A DNA stretch of 13,387 bases, taken from the NCBI GenBank assembly GCA_964610205.1, contig CAZSVI010000105.1:1-13387 (forward strand). The letters run 5' to 3'. Of this stretch, positions 13,387 through 13,387 are shown in pieces. The stretch's first letter is position 1. Each line of letters begins with the position of its first letter. Source of the stretch: CAZSVI01 sp964610205. Its GTDB lineage: Bacteria; Bacillota; Clostridia; DSM-8532. The position numbers and the translations under genes are program-made. Below the pieces are notes generated by a model. The model saw only the letters and a program-made list of their open reading frames with translations, ran no database searches and was not told the DNA's origin.

Positions 13387-13387
13387 A

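Noticed and set aside
1..13387. CRISPR array, insertion-sequence ends or rRNA
   Set aside because: No regularly spaced repeats, transposase gene with terminal repeats, or rRNA-like sequence is visible. The only mobile-element protein relics are the two recombinase-like genes.

Overview
The window looks like a chromosomal stretch from an anaerobic low-to-mid GC Firmicute, most likely a member of Clostridia. The reasons are strong GGAGG-type ribosome binding sites, consensus sigma-A promoters, a SPASM radical SAM protein, clostridial-type large serine recombinase sequence and an AT-rich codon choice. The species cannot be named from the sequence alone. The layout is a vertically styled operon on the left, a tRNA-Arg, then a mosaic of accessory and defence modules. 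All convincing genes are on the + strand.

Region 1 (1-4553) is a compact operon. It runs: the 3' end of a SPASM/radical SAM peptide-maturase-like gene, a TatA, a divergent TatC, a canonical TatC, a Tat-signal lipoprotein with a Pro/Thr linker and WD40-like repeats, and a second TatA. The lipoprotein ends in an unusual cysteine-rich tail with CTCNC and CTCNKICTC motifs. My leading hypothesis is that the radical SAM enzyme modifies this tail in the cytoplasm, and that the folded product is exported by its own dedicated two-TatC Tat translocase. I consider this the most interesting system in the window.

Region 2 (4554-6080) holds about 600 bases of gene-free DNA with several inverted repeats and possible decayed coding sequence on the minus strand. 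It continues with a five-helix membrane protein preceded by a perfect 16-bp inverted repeat, and a tRNA-Arg(CCG) with its own consensus promoter and terminator.

Region 3 (6080-9325) is distinctly AT-rich and begins just after the tRNA, as islands often do. It holds hairpins, a degenerate tyrosine-recombinase-like gene that has lost its catalytic box, an HNH endonuclease-like protein, and a protein with the class III nucleotide-cyclase fold. The last two form a candidate two-gene defence module of effector plus signal synthase.

Region 4 (9327-13387) returns to higher GC. It starts with a 5'-truncated large serine recombinase remnant. It continues with a small XRE regulator, a C5-cytosine methyltransferase overlapping an Eco29kI-type GIY-YIG restriction endonuclease, a 61-residue acidic protein, and the start of an SMC-like AAA ATPase. 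The ATPase frame closes at the window edge, apparently through a frameshift. The regulator, methyltransferase and nuclease form a type II restriction-modification system, with the last two genes as probable accessory partners.
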